DNA from: Streptococcus parauberis NCFD 2020 | GTDB lineage: Bacteria; Bacillota; Bacilli; Lactobacillales; Streptococcaceae | Assembly (NCBI RefSeq): GCF_000187935.1 | Contig: NZ_AEUT02000001.1 | Coordinates: 1,302,001-1,366,000, forward strand | Length of the DNA: 64,000 bases | Direction: 5' to 3' | Shown here: piece after piece, positions 28,176 through 39,573 of the stretch | Numbering within the stretch: position 1 is the first letter of the stretch | Layout: each line of letters opens with the position of its first letter | Made by a program: the position numbers and the translations under genes | The notes under the pieces: generated by a model | The model's database searches: none | Seen by the model: the letters and a program-made list of their open reading frames with translations, nothing else | Told to the model about the DNA's origin: nothing

Positions 28176-28927
28176 GATAAAGTCTCCAAATATGTATTTA
28201 TTGTTTCCAAATCACTATGAATGTCTTCATTATTTTCCATTGGATACTCAATGGCAAGGGGATAATCACTTAATAAATCTCTAAGTAGTTTTCTCCAATC
28301 TAATTGCCCTTTGTCAATTCCAACAACAGTAAGTTCCGAATTACTTGTTTTTTCAATATCTTTTAAGTGGATATATCTTGTATATGTTTTCAATTGTTCC
28401 TTAGCCGTTTCAGGAGATTCAGAAACGAATAGCCAATTTCCAATATCATATACAAAACCAATATCTAATCCTTCATTACTTACTTTTACAAAGAACTTCT
28501 GAATAGGTGCTATTGTCCCATTTTCTTTTGATTGGTCATTTTCAACATTAACTTCAAACGAGTTATCAAGTATGAAAGATAATTCTTCTTTCATATTTCC
28601 TTTAAAATTTTGAAAATCGCCAATATTACATTTAATTTTAGAAACACCAAGATCTTTAGATTCAGAAATATAGTTTTTGAATGCCTGATTTACTTTACCA
28701 TCAACAAAAATTTTATCAGGAATACTATAATAAAGTTCAAAATTATTTTTCATACGAAGAGTTTTGATCTCTTCAATTTCTTCATGTATGTTAAAGAAGT
28801 ATTCTCTTCTAATTTCAATAGCTGAAAAACCAAGTTCTAAAGCCTTTTGAATTAATTCACTTTGTTTCTCACCATTTTTCCACTTATCTTCAAAAATAAG
28901 TAAGTTTGCTACAATTTGATTATTCAT
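28172..28927 (-). CDS. Sugar phosphate isomerase/epimerase-like TIM-barrel protein
   Basis: A 251-residue AP-endonuclease-2/xylose-isomerase-like TIM barrel. Helpful stretches are ELGFSAIEIRREYF at about residue 32, VNVENDQS in the middle with a metal-ligand-type glutamate, GFVYDIGNWLF, YIHLKDI with the conserved HxKD, and LAIEYPMEN near the end. It is inside the ketodeoxygluconate operon, overlapping kdgK. It is not part of the usual streptococcal hyaluronan KDG set (kduI, kduD, kdgK, kdgA), so it may add an epimerase or isomerase step for another uronate. The substrate is unknown. Confidence 0.7.
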   Translation of the reverse strand: MNNQIVANLLIFEDKWKNGEKQSELIQKALELGFSAIEIRREYFFNIHEEIEEIKTLRMKNNFELYYSIPDKIFVDGKVNQAFKNYISESKDLGVSKIKCNIGDFQNFKGNMKEELSFILDNSFEVNVENDQSKENGTIAPIQKFFVKVSNEGLDIGFVYDIGNWLFVSESPETAKEQLKTYTRYIHLKDIEKTSNSELTVVGIDKGQLDWRKLLRDLLSDYPLAIEYPMENNEDIHSDLETINTYLETLS

Positions 28928-28948
28928 ATTTAATCTCCATTATTAAGA

Positions 28949-28975
28949 GAACAGTACTACTTAATAGTACTGTTC
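28949..28975 (-). other. Intra-operon hairpin between kduD-like and isomerase genes
   Basis: GAACAGTACTA and TAGTACTGTTC, perfect 11-bp arms, flank CTTAA in the 64-nt gap. The minus strand lacks a strong T run, so it is more likely an mRNA processing/stability element or weak attenuator than a full terminator. Confidence 0.6.
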
Positions 28976-28991
28976 CAACTCATAGTAGTTA

Positions 28992-29798
28992 TTAGGGTTG
29001 TTTTCCAATATATGCCAAAATTCCGCCATCAACATAAAGAATATGTCCATTAACAAAATCAGAAGCCGAGGAAGCAAGGAAAACAGCGGGTCCTTGCAAG
29101 TCTTCTGCATCTCCCCATCTTTCTGCAGGCGTTTTAGCGATGATAAATGAGTCAAAAGGATGCCTTGAACCATCTTCTTGTAATTCACGAAGTGGCGCTG
29201 TCTGTGGTGTTGCAATATAGCCAGGACCAATGCCATTACATTGGATATTATACTTACCATATTCTGATGCTATATTCTTAGTCAACATTTTTAATCCACC
29301 TTTAGCTGCTGCATATGCGGAAACTGTTTCACGACCTAATTCAGACATCATTGAACAAATGTTAATGATTTTACCACCACCATTTTTTATCATTCCAGGA
29401 ATAACTGCTTTAGAAACAATAAATGGTCCATTTAAATCAATATCAATTACTTGTCTGAAATCTTTTGCGGACATTTCAGTCATTGGTATCCGTTTGATAA
29501 TCCCTGCATTATTAACAAGAATATCAATTTTCCCAAATTCACTTTCAATTTCACTTGTCATTTTATTGACTGCATCTTCATCAGTCACGTCACAAACATA
29601 ACCTTTAGCATTGATACCTGCTTCTTGATAAGCTTTTTCTCCTTTTGAAAGAGCATCTGTATTGATGTCATTAAAAACAATTGTTGCACCAGCTTTAGCA
29701 AATGCTGAAGCGAGGGCAAAACCAATACCGTAACTTGCTCCAGTAACTAGGGCAACTTTTCCTTTTAGTGAAAATGAATCTAAAATTGTTTCTTTCAT
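28992..29798 (-). CDS. kduD: SDR dehydrogenase of uronate breakdown (KduD/gluconate 5-dehydrogenase type)
   Basis: A 268-residue short-chain dehydrogenase: VTGASYGIGFALASAF is the NAD(P) loop, NNAGI is at about residue 95, and YAAAKGGL is the YxxxK catalytic pair near residue 165. In streptococci this enzyme (also called DhuD or Gno) reduces the KduI product to 2-keto-3-deoxygluconate. It follows kdgT by 14 nt and precedes an operon hairpin. The exact substrate is inferred from the flanking kduI and kdgK. Confidence 0.85.
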   Translation of the reverse strand: MKETILDSFSLKGKVALVTGASYGIGFALASAFAKAGATIVFNDINTDALSKGEKAYQEAGINAKGYVCDVTDEDAVNKMTSEIESEFGKIDILVNNAGIIKRIPMTEMSAKDFRQVIDIDLNGPFIVSKAVIPGMIKNGGGKIINICSMMSELGRETVSAYAAAKGGLKMLTKNIASEYGKYNIQCNGIGPGYIATPQTAPLRELQEDGSRHPFDSFIIAKTPAERWGDAEDLQGPAVFLASSASDFVNGHILYVDGGILAYIGKQP

Positions 29799-29812
29799 TA
29801 CTTTCTCCTTAA

Positions 29813-30856
29813 TTAAACTGAGGCTTGCTTAATTGCATTAATCTCTTTTAAATATTCATCTTTTTTAGCGGCTACATTTTCAGGTAAAACATTACGACCC
29901 AATCTTCTTGCACGTTTCTCCATGTACATCGTTACAATAGGAGTAAGTACAGCTGTGACTAAGACTGAGGTTGCTACGATTGCGGTTGCTTGACCAGCAA
30001 TTGGTTCATATTGAGGGGCCAATTGTGCAATTGCACTAGGTACTGCGACTGCTGCACCAGCTGTTGATGAAGCCGCCCAGCCAGCGACACCATCTGAACC
30101 TGTGATAAAACGATCCAGAAATGACAGAACTCCTCCAGAAATTGCTACTACTGCAACACCCATTAACACACCAATCATTCCTGATTTAAAGATAGCAGTC
30201 AAATCAATAGCAAATCCTAGTGTTAATGCAAAGAAGGGAATCATTGCAGGTACTACTGGTGCAAAAAATTTACGAAACTCAATATCCAGAGATCCAAGAA
30301 TAATCCCAATTGTAAATGGAATTAAAGTTGAAATAAACGCTGTAATTGGAAAGGAAGCCATACCAGCCACACCCATTGTGACCATTGTCATAAATGGGCC
30401 GGATTCAATTGAAATAAATGGAAATCCTGCCGCATCTTCATCACGTTTTAATGTCGTCATAATCCCCATATAGAGACCACCGTTGGTTTCATTAAAAGAG
30501 GCAATAACAGCAAGTGCTGATAAACCAGCAAAAGCTCCACTTGTAATTCCATTGCCAGGTAGTAATTTCCCAACTATTACACCCAGAAGTCCAGCTAATA
30601 ACACTTTACCAACTAATAATGTTAAACCTTTTTTAGCAACGTATGCGGAAGTTTTTAAATTAATTGTTGCCCCTACACTTACGAACCAAATAAATAAGAT
30701 TACACCTGTTCCTGTTAAATAACTTCCAGTAAACCCTGGTAAAAATTCAGTAGGCATTTGCGGATTAGGATAAAATACTCTAATAATAGCACCAATAAAC
30801 AGTGGAACAATCATCATTCCAGCAGGGATTTTTTCGATAGTACTTTTCAATTTCAT
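29813..30856 (-). CDS. kdgT: 2-keto-3-deoxygluconate permease
   Basis: A 347-residue KdgT-family carrier with about ten hydrophobic segments, LLPGNGITSGAFAGLSAL, and SFNETNGGLYMGIM near residue 120-135. KdgT imports 2-keto-3-deoxygluconate with a proton. I start it at the ATG at 30856 because SD AAAGGTG is 6 nt upstream. The GTG codon three triplets earlier is part of that SD. A KDG permease, rather than the PTS usual in streptococcal hyaluronan loci, is notable. Confidence 0.88.
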   Translation of the reverse strand: MKLKSTIEKIPAGMMIVPLFIGAIIRVFYPNPQMPTEFLPGFTGSYLTGTGVILFIWFVSVGATINLKTSAYVAKKGLTLLVGKVLLAGLLGVIVGKLLPGNGITSGAFAGLSALAVIASFNETNGGLYMGIMTTLKRDEDAAGFPFISIESGPFMTMVTMGVAGMASFPITAFISTLIPFTIGIILGSLDIEFRKFFAPVVPAMIPFFALTLGFAIDLTAIFKSGMIGVLMGVAVVAISGGVLSFLDRFITGSDGVAGWAASSTAGAAVAVPSAIAQLAPQYEPIAGQATAIVATSVLVTAVLTPIVTMYMEKRARRLGRNVLPENVAAKKDEYLKEINAIKQASV

Positions 30857-30906
30857 TTTGATCACCTTTAATTGTTTGATTGAAAATCAGTTTTATAATG
30901 ACAACA

Positions 30907-31752
30907 CTACTTCAATTCATTGATAGGCACAATATCCATATCATCATAAGTAATATTTTCACCTGCCATCAACCAGATAAATGAATAGTTACTTGTTGCT
31001 ACACCCGCATGGATAGACCAACTAGGACTGATTGCACCTTGTTCATTATGCAAAACAACATGCTTTGTAGCATTAGGTTTACCCATCATATGGAAGACTG
31101 CATCTTCTTCTGGTAATTCAAAATACATGTAAACTTCCGCGCGTCGTTCATGTGTATGACATGGCATTGTGTTCCAAGAAGAACCTTTGGCTAAAGATGT
31201 TAATCCCATTTGTAGCTGACAAGATTCAACTTGATTTGGATGTACATATTGATTAATTTTGCGCTTATTCATATGCTCATCATCCCCAGGAGTAAGTGGA
31301 ATAATATTTGCCAAGGCAATTTTTTTACTTGGGTATTTTTGATGCGCTGGGGCAGAAGCCACATAAAATTTAGCTGGATTTTTTGGGTCCTTAGATTTAA
31401 AAATAACTTCTTTAGTCTCTTTTCCAACATAATAACCATCACGATGCAAGACTTCATCTTCAACACCGTCTATGATAACGCTTCCATCTCCGCCAATATT
31501 AATAAAACCTAATTCTCGACGTTGTAAAAAGTAGTCAACTCCTAAAACTTTATCCAAAACGATTTCCAACGGCTCATCTAAAGGTTCTACACCACCAAAA
31601 ATAAGACGATCGTTATGAGTATATGTTAGATGAATCCACCCTGGTTCGAAAATGCTTTCAATGACAAATTCATTTCGCAATTCCTCAGTACTAAAATGTT
31701 CAATATCATTTGGTGCATGTGTATATCGTGTTTCAAAAGTTTGTTGTCTCAT
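30907..31752 (-). CDS. kduI: 4-deoxy-L-threo-5-hexosulose-uronate ketol-isomerase
   Basis: KduI (DhuI in streptococci) isomerises the unsaturated-uronate product to 3-deoxy-D-glycero-2,5-hexodiulosonate. It has 281 residues from the ATG at 31752, which has AGGAG 7 nt upstream. The cupin metal site is visible as MPCHTHERRAEVYMYFELPE around residue 190-205 (HxHxxRxE) with a further histidine in SWSIHAGVATSNYSF. It is first in the operon, directly behind the promoter/operator at 31820-31874. Confidence 0.93.
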   Translation of the reverse strand: MRQQTFETRYTHAPNDIEHFSTEELRNEFVIESIFEPGWIHLTYTHNDRLIFGGVEPLDEPLEIVLDKVLGVDYFLQRRELGFINIGGDGSVIIDGVEDEVLHRDGYYVGKETKEVIFKSKDPKNPAKFYVASAPAHQKYPSKKIALANIIPLTPGDDEHMNKRKINQYVHPNQVESCQLQMGLTSLAKGSSWNTMPCHTHERRAEVYMYFELPEEDAVFHMMGKPNATKHVVLHNEQGAISPSWSIHAGVATSNYSFIWLMAGENITYDDMDIVPINELK

Positions 31753-31819
31753 TTTATTTCTCCTAAAAACATTAAAAAATTTATTTTTACCAAAGAATTG
31801 TCGACTTTTCTTGGTCAAT

Positions 31820-31874
31820 CGGTTTACGAAACCGGTTTACATGAATATTATAACGCTTACATTTTAAATGTCAA
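31820..31874 (-). promoter_or_regulatory. kduI operon promoter with LacI-type operator and cre
   Basis: On the minus strand, TTGACA (31869-31874), a 16-nt spacer and TATAAT (31847-31852) form a consensus promoter. An operator-like palindrome CGGTTT-ACG-AAACCG with the overlapping AAACCGGTTT covers 31820-31838, at the expected transcription start. A cre-like TGTAAGCGTTATAA at 31848-31861 overlaps the -10. This predicts repression by the RegR-like LacI protein and by CcpA. Confidence 0.8.
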
Positions 31875-31945
31875 TAGTTTTTTTGTGCTTTTTTACACAA
31901 TAAAGCATCTCAATTAATGAGATGCTTTGTTTTTATATTACCTTT

Positions 31946-32953
31946 TTATAGCGATTTCCGATTGTTTAACTTAGAATCAATACAGTACAAGTCAATTAGA
32001 ATGTCCTTCCCAGCCATCGTATTCAATAGAATATCTGCTGCCTTATGCCCAATTTCCACAGGATTTTGTTCTATCGAGGTAATTTCTGGATTGAATAAAT
32101 CTGTTAATGCTCCATCATCATAACCAACCAAGCCAATTTTATCAGGAACAGGAATATTTTTTTCCTTTAAAAGTCTGATTAACCCATAAAGTAATCCGCC
32201 ATTGAAGGCATAAAGTACCGTCTTGACATCATCGTAAATATATTGCTTCATCTGATCCCAAATATCAATATCCCTCGCAACAATGTCTTTTATCTCATTA
32301 GTAGTAACAATTATAACCTCAACATCATAATCAGCTAGACCATTTTGTAATCCTTTATAACGGTTTATACGAGGAGAGGCATTTTTTATTTCGGGAGTTA
32401 AGATGATAACTCTCTTATAATTATGTTCAGCTATAGTTCTGCCCAAGTTTTGTGATTGAAGAAAATTATCTGATACTACTGCTGGCCATTTCAATGGCTC
32501 AACATACCTATCAATTTGAACAAGTGACATTCCTGACGGAATAAAGTCATATTCCAATGAGGACTCACCAATCGGTTGAATGACAATCCCATCAACTTGT
32601 TCATCTATTAATTTTTTAATATTATTGGCTTCTCTTTTTGTATTTAAATCAGAATCCATAATGATAGTATGATAGTCGGTACTATTTAAACGATCCATAA
32701 CACCTTTGATCATACGCGAAGTATATGAATTCGAGATATCAGCTACGACAATACCAATTATTGATGAGTACTGTGATTTTAAAGCCCTAGCTTGACGACT
32801 TGGTCGATAATCTAACTCTTCAATCACTTCTTGTATGCGATTCCTGGTTGCTTCAGACATGCCTTCATACTTGCCATTTAAATAACGAGATATTGTCGTT
32901 TTGGAAACTCCAGACAAATTTGCAATATCTGAAATTGTTACTTTTTTATTCAT
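31946..32953 (-). CDS. LacI-family regulator (RegR-like) of the ketodeoxygluconate operon
   Basis: A 335-residue LacI/GalR regulator. The HTH starts VTISDIANLSGVSKTTISRYL, followed by the hinge helix. The periplasmic-binding-protein-like domain begins near residue 60 (SSIIGIVVADISNSYTSRM) and includes KIGLVGYDDGALTDLF and ITSIEQNPVEIG. RegR of S. pneumoniae is a similar-size regulator of hyaluronan-derived uronate genes. It lies just upstream of kduI on the same strand and very probably binds the palindrome at 31820-31838. Confidence 0.85.
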   Translation of the reverse strand: MNKKVTISDIANLSGVSKTTISRYLNGKYEGMSEATRNRIQEVIEELDYRPSRQARALKSQYSSIIGIVVADISNSYTSRMIKGVMDRLNSTDYHTIIMDSDLNTKREANNIKKLIDEQVDGIVIQPIGESSLEYDFIPSGMSLVQIDRYVEPLKWPAVVSDNFLQSQNLGRTIAEHNYKRVIILTPEIKNASPRINRYKGLQNGLADYDVEVIIVTTNEIKDIVARDIDIWDQMKQYIYDDVKTVLYAFNGGLLYGLIRLLKEKNIPVPDKIGLVGYDDGALTDLFNPEITSIEQNPVEIGHKAADILLNTMAGKDILIDLYCIDSKLNNRKSL

Positions 32954-33145
32954 TCTCTTACCTATCTTTAGTATTCAATTTATCTAATTTGATTTTACCA
33001 CCATATTAGTTCATAAACCATATTACTTTTATAATTTTTTTTCTTTCATATTACTTATATTTGTATATTTATAATATAAGTATATCAAAAAATTTAATTC
33101 CTATGATATAATTATCTATATTAAACCGTAGGAGAATATTATCTT

Positions 33146-33223
33146 ATGATGAATATGCAAAACTTACTCCATAATTTTTTAAGTCTTGTCATCGTCAGAA
33201 AAGCTGATTTAAAGCCTTTTTAA
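33146..33223 (+). CDS. Possible 25-residue small protein
   Basis: ATG at 33146 opens a 25-codon frame (MMNMQNLLHNFLSLVIVRKA, then DLKPF). A TAGGAG SD lies 11 nt upstream, TATAAT about 34 nt upstream, and a hairpin with T run about 80 nt downstream. The peptide has a short hydrophobic middle and a basic residue pair. I do not recognise it. It could be a small peptide gene or the 5' remnant of a lost gene. Confidence 0.3.
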   Translation: MMNMQNLLHNFLSLVIVRKADLKPF

Positions 33224-33302
33224 ATTTACTAAGACCAACTAAAATCATTAAAATTTATTACAATAAGACAAAAATAGACAAAGACATTATCAAAAAATGT
33301 AC

Positions 33303-33335
33303 AAAAAACTTCCTTCAAAAGAGGGAAGTTTTTTT
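33303..33335. terminator. Bidirectional terminator downstream of the beta-glucoside operon
   Basis: AAAAAACTTCC and GGAAGTTTTTT flank an 11-nt loop (arms 33303-33313 and 33324-33334). It ends the minus-strand licT-PTS-GH1 operon and would also end a plus-strand transcript of the small ORF. Confidence 0.8.
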
Positions 33336-33411
33336 AATTTGTTTGAAAAAGTTTTTTTAAAATATGGAGATTTAATATTCAAAAACTTATAGATAATGAG
33401 GCTTCCTTTTC

Positions 33412-36937
<3,526 letters not shown>

Positions 36938-36964
36938 AACTTTTCCTTTCTTATTGATAAGAAA

Positions 36965-37046
36965 AACCCATAGTCAAGAAAACAGAAAGAGTCCAAGACC
37001 ATTTCTACTTTCTTGACTATGGGTTATGCGCCTAAGCTAACACTCC
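36965..37046 (-). promoter_or_regulatory. RAT antiterminator site and terminator between licT and bglP
   Basis: On the minus strand GTGTTAGCTTAGGCGCATAA (RAT-like, within 37021-37046) overlaps the 5' arm of a strong hairpin. The arms are 17 bp (36965-36981 and 37009-37025) and are followed by a T run. This is the LicT/BglG switch: the regulator stabilises the RAT and stops the terminator forming. Confidence 0.85.
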
Positions 37047-37060
37047 AATCGGTAGTAGTA

Positions 37061-37882
37061 TTAAGTTTTATTTGATAATCGAGTTACATAAATCAAGAGA
37101 TAAAGCATCTCTTCTTCATCACAGATCCAAGACCAATTTTCTATAAGATAATCTCTTATTTGAAGAACACAATGGTATTCCTTAGGATATTCTCTTCTCA
37201 TAGTTTTCAACATAGTAGAATCCCTATGGGAATGATTACCTGCGTTAAGTCTTTTAATAAGATAACGAAGATGCATAACAAACCGAGAAAACTGATATGA
37301 TTCTTCATCAATTGTAATATCCAAATTACCTTCAATGAGCTTTCGAATTTCGGAAATGATTTCAACAGATTGAATAATATCATGCATATCTCCAGACTCA
37401 GCTTGAGCTGTAATCAAATGAAGAGCAACATTAACGGCTTCTGTCGTTGGTAAGAGATGACCAGTTGCTTCTTGAATAATCTTCATTGCCACTTGGCCAA
37501 TACTATATTGTTGTGGATATAAATGTTTCACATCATAAGCAATCGGGGATGTTATATCAATCCCTTTGGACATTCTTTCAATGGCAAAATTGATATGATC
37601 TGCTAGAGTAAAAGGCAAATTTGTATTAAAAACACTGTCTAATTCAATTTCAGCACGCTCAACTATATCAGCACTAGCCATTAACACATCTTGAGGCAAA
37701 GAAGCAATCATTTCTAAATATTGTGAATCAACATCATAAAATGTTCGCTCAATCTTTGACATATCCTTTATCTCATAAGGCGTCTTTGGGAAGCCTACCC
37801 CTTTGCCTAAAATAATTATTTCTGTACCAGAAGCATCTTTTGCTATGGCAGCATTATTATTAATTTGCTTGATAACTAGCAC
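37061..37882 (-). CDS. licT: BglG/LicT-family transcriptional antiterminator
   Basis: A 273-residue RNA-binding antiterminator. The N-terminal CAT domain covers about residues 1-55 (MLVIKQINNNAAIAKDASG, then GKGVGF). PRD1 begins near residue 65 (LADHINFAIERMSKG with its histidine) and PRD2 near residue 170 (RFVMHLRYLIKRL). PRD histidines are phosphorylated by the PTS to set activity. It is first in licT-bglP-bglA and is flanked by two RAT/terminator elements, so it should control itself and the PTS genes. Confidence 0.93.
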   Translation of the reverse strand: MLVIKQINNNAAIAKDASGTEIIILGKGVGFPKTPYEIKDMSKIERTFYDVDSQYLEMIASLPQDVLMASADIVERAEIELDSVFNTNLPFTLADHINFAIERMSKGIDITSPIAYDVKHLYPQQYSIGQVAMKIIQEATGHLLPTTEAVNVALHLITAQAESGDMHDIIQSVEIISEIRKLIEGNLDITIDEESYQFSRFVMHLRYLIKRLNAGNHSHRDSTMLKTMRREYPKEYHCVLQIRDYLIENWSWICDEEEMLYLLIYVTRLSNKT

Positions 37883-37903
37883 GATAACCTCCTCAAAATA
37901 AAA

Positions 37904-37987
37904 CCACAGAGCCTACTCAAAAAAGCCAAACCAGTCTTTAAACTGAAATTTCGCATTCAAGTAGTGCCTCTGTGGAGTAACACCTTG
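37904..37987 (-). promoter_or_regulatory. RAT antiterminator site and terminator in the licT leader
   Basis: The minus strand reads AGGTGTTACTCCACAGAGGC (RAT core TGTTACT..AGGCA), overlapping the arm AGTAGTGCCTCTGTGG complement. Its partner CCACAGAGCCTACT lies at 37904-37917 and a TTTTATTTT tail follows. This is a second LicT switch ahead of licT itself. Confidence 0.82.
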
Positions 37988-37990
37988 TTA

Positions 37991-38031
37991 TGTTTACGTT
38001 TACATTTTATCATCTTTTTATTTTTTGTCAA
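37991..38031 (-). promoter_or_regulatory. licT operon promoter with cre
   Basis: On the minus strand TTGACA (38026-38031), a 16-nt spacer and TAAAAT (38004-38009) precede a near-perfect cre, TGTAAACGTAAACA (37991-38004), which overlaps the edge of the -10. Catabolite repression by CcpA is expected. Confidence 0.8.
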
Positions 38032-38151
38032 TACTTTTATAAAATTTAGTCACTTTTTAATTTTTCAGGAAGCAAATAACAATAAGAAAACTACAAATCT
38101 TAAACAGTTGTTTAAGTGTGAAAAAACGAAATGTAAGGGAAAAGAAAAAAC

Positions 38152-38171
38152 CATTACAGCATAGTGTAATG
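38152..38171 (-). terminator. Terminator after the GH32-PTS unit
   Basis: CATTACA-GCATAG-TGTAATG with a minus-strand T run (plus-strand A run at 38145-38150), just past the PTS gene stop. Confidence 0.8.
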
Positions 38172-38184
38172 ATTTATATAATCT

Positions 38185-39573
38185 TTATGATAATGTATCA
38201 TCTTTTTTATATCCAAACATCCAAGTAAGTGCGAATGCTGTTGAAAAGGCAATTAGATTTGTAAGAATATAAAGTGGTAGTTGGTTATTTAGGTAAAGAA
38301 GCGTACCAGGAATACCTGTCAATCCCATTCCTGTTGCTTTTAATTTGAACAAAGCAGCAAAGAATCCTCCAATACCTCCACCAATCATAGACATAATGAA
38401 TGGTTTTCCAAGTCGAAGTGTTACCCCGAAGACTGCTGGCTCTGTAATTCCTAGAGTTGCTGAGAGTGCTGATGGGAAAGCAATCTGTTTCATTTTTTGT
38501 GATGCTGTTTTTATTCCTACTGCCAATACGGCACCAGCTTGAGCTACATTTCCACATGTACCGATTGGATTAAGTAAATTCCATCCATCTTTTGCTAACA
38601 TATTGATTTCCAATAAGTTGAGGATATGATGCACTCCAAAGATACCCAACAATTGTCCAAAACTTCCATAAATTAAACCACCAATACCAAATGGTAAAGT
38701 TAATAAAAATTCAACAATTGACAAAACATATGTTTCAACTTCATGTAAAATTGGACCTACAACAAACAGTGCAATTAACATTCCAGATAAAAGTGTTAAG
38801 AATGGACGGAGAATCAAGTCAAGTGAATCTGGAATTACTGTTTTGAGCCATTTTTCAATCTTAGAACCAATGATACCAATAGCAAATGCTGGTAGTACTG
38901 ATCCTTGATAACCAACCACTTTAATAAATCCAAAGAAAATCATTGGTTTTGCATCCCCTGATGCCACTGCCCAAGCATTTGGTAAAACACTATTTACCAA
39001 CATTAATCCAAGAACCATACCAAGAACAGGTGTCCCACCAAAAATTTTAAAAGTCGACCAAGCTACCAAAGCTGGTAAAAAGGCAAATGCAGTGTCTGTT
39101 AAAATCTGAGTTAATTGGATAAACTGTTCAGGAATGTCTGCAGGTGTCATTCCAAATAAATGTAATATTGCTTCTTGTGTTAGCAAGCCACGCAACCCCA
39201 TAAAGAGACCCGTTGCAACTAAAACAGGAATAATTGGGACAAAAACGTCTCCAAAAATTCTTATTGCTCTTTTAAAAGTTAGTTTTTCAGGTTTATCATC
39301 TTCTTCAACTCTTGCACTCGGCTCCTGAGCAATCAAAGGCATAAATTCATCATATACTTTATCAACCAGTCCTGTCCCAAGAATTACTTGATACTGACCG
39401 GAATTGTAAAAACTCCCCTTTACTTTATCTAAATTCTCAATATTTTTTACATTAACCAGATTCTGATTTTTAGTTATTATTCTTAATCGCGTTGCACAGT
39501 GTTGAGCAGATTTAACATTTCCAACACCTCCAACATTTTCTAAAATTGCTTGTGCTAATTCCTTATTATTCAT
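38185..39573 (-). CDS. Sucrose-type PTS EIIBC
   Basis: A 462-residue PTS protein with IIB (phosphocysteine Cys26 in SAQHCATRLRII) and IIC (membrane domain from about residue 105, containing GIFGVHHILNLLEI and SATLGITEPAVFGVTL). No IIA domain is present, so it must borrow IIA from another system, for example the IIBCA protein just upstream in this window. It overlaps the GH32 gene by 8 nt, which links it to a fructosyl-containing sugar such as sucrose or an alpha-galactosyl-sucrose. Confidence 0.88.
   Translation of the reverse strand: MNNKELAQAILENVGGVGNVKSAQHCATRLRIITKNQNLVNVKNIENLDKVKGSFYNSGQYQVILGTGLVDKVYDEFMPLIAQEPSARVEEDDKPEKLTFKRAIRIFGDVFVPIIPVLVATGLFMGLRGLLTQEAILHLFGMTPADIPEQFIQLTQILTDTAFAFLPALVAWSTFKIFGGTPVLGMVLGLMLVNSVLPNAWAVASGDAKPMIFFGFIKVVGYQGSVLPAFAIGIIGSKIEKWLKTVIPDSLDLILRPFLTLLSGMLIALFVVGPILHEVETYVLSIVEFLLTLPFGIGGLIYGSFGQLLGIFGVHHILNLLEINMLAKDGWNLLNPIGTCGNVAQAGAVLAVGIKTASQKMKQIAFPSALSATLGITEPAVFGVTLRLGKPFIMSMIGGGIGGFFAALFKLKATGMGLTGIPGTLLYLNNQLPLYILTNLIAFSTAFALTWMFGYKKDDTLS

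Larger units (their letters stand above)
32954..33411. other. AT-rich interval with a possible 25-residue ORF
   Basis: About 460 nt with no conventional gene. It holds the regulator's promoter area, a plus-strand unit (TATAAT at 33107-33112, TAGGAG SD, small ORF at 33146-33223) and the hairpin at 33303-33335. Confidence 0.5.
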
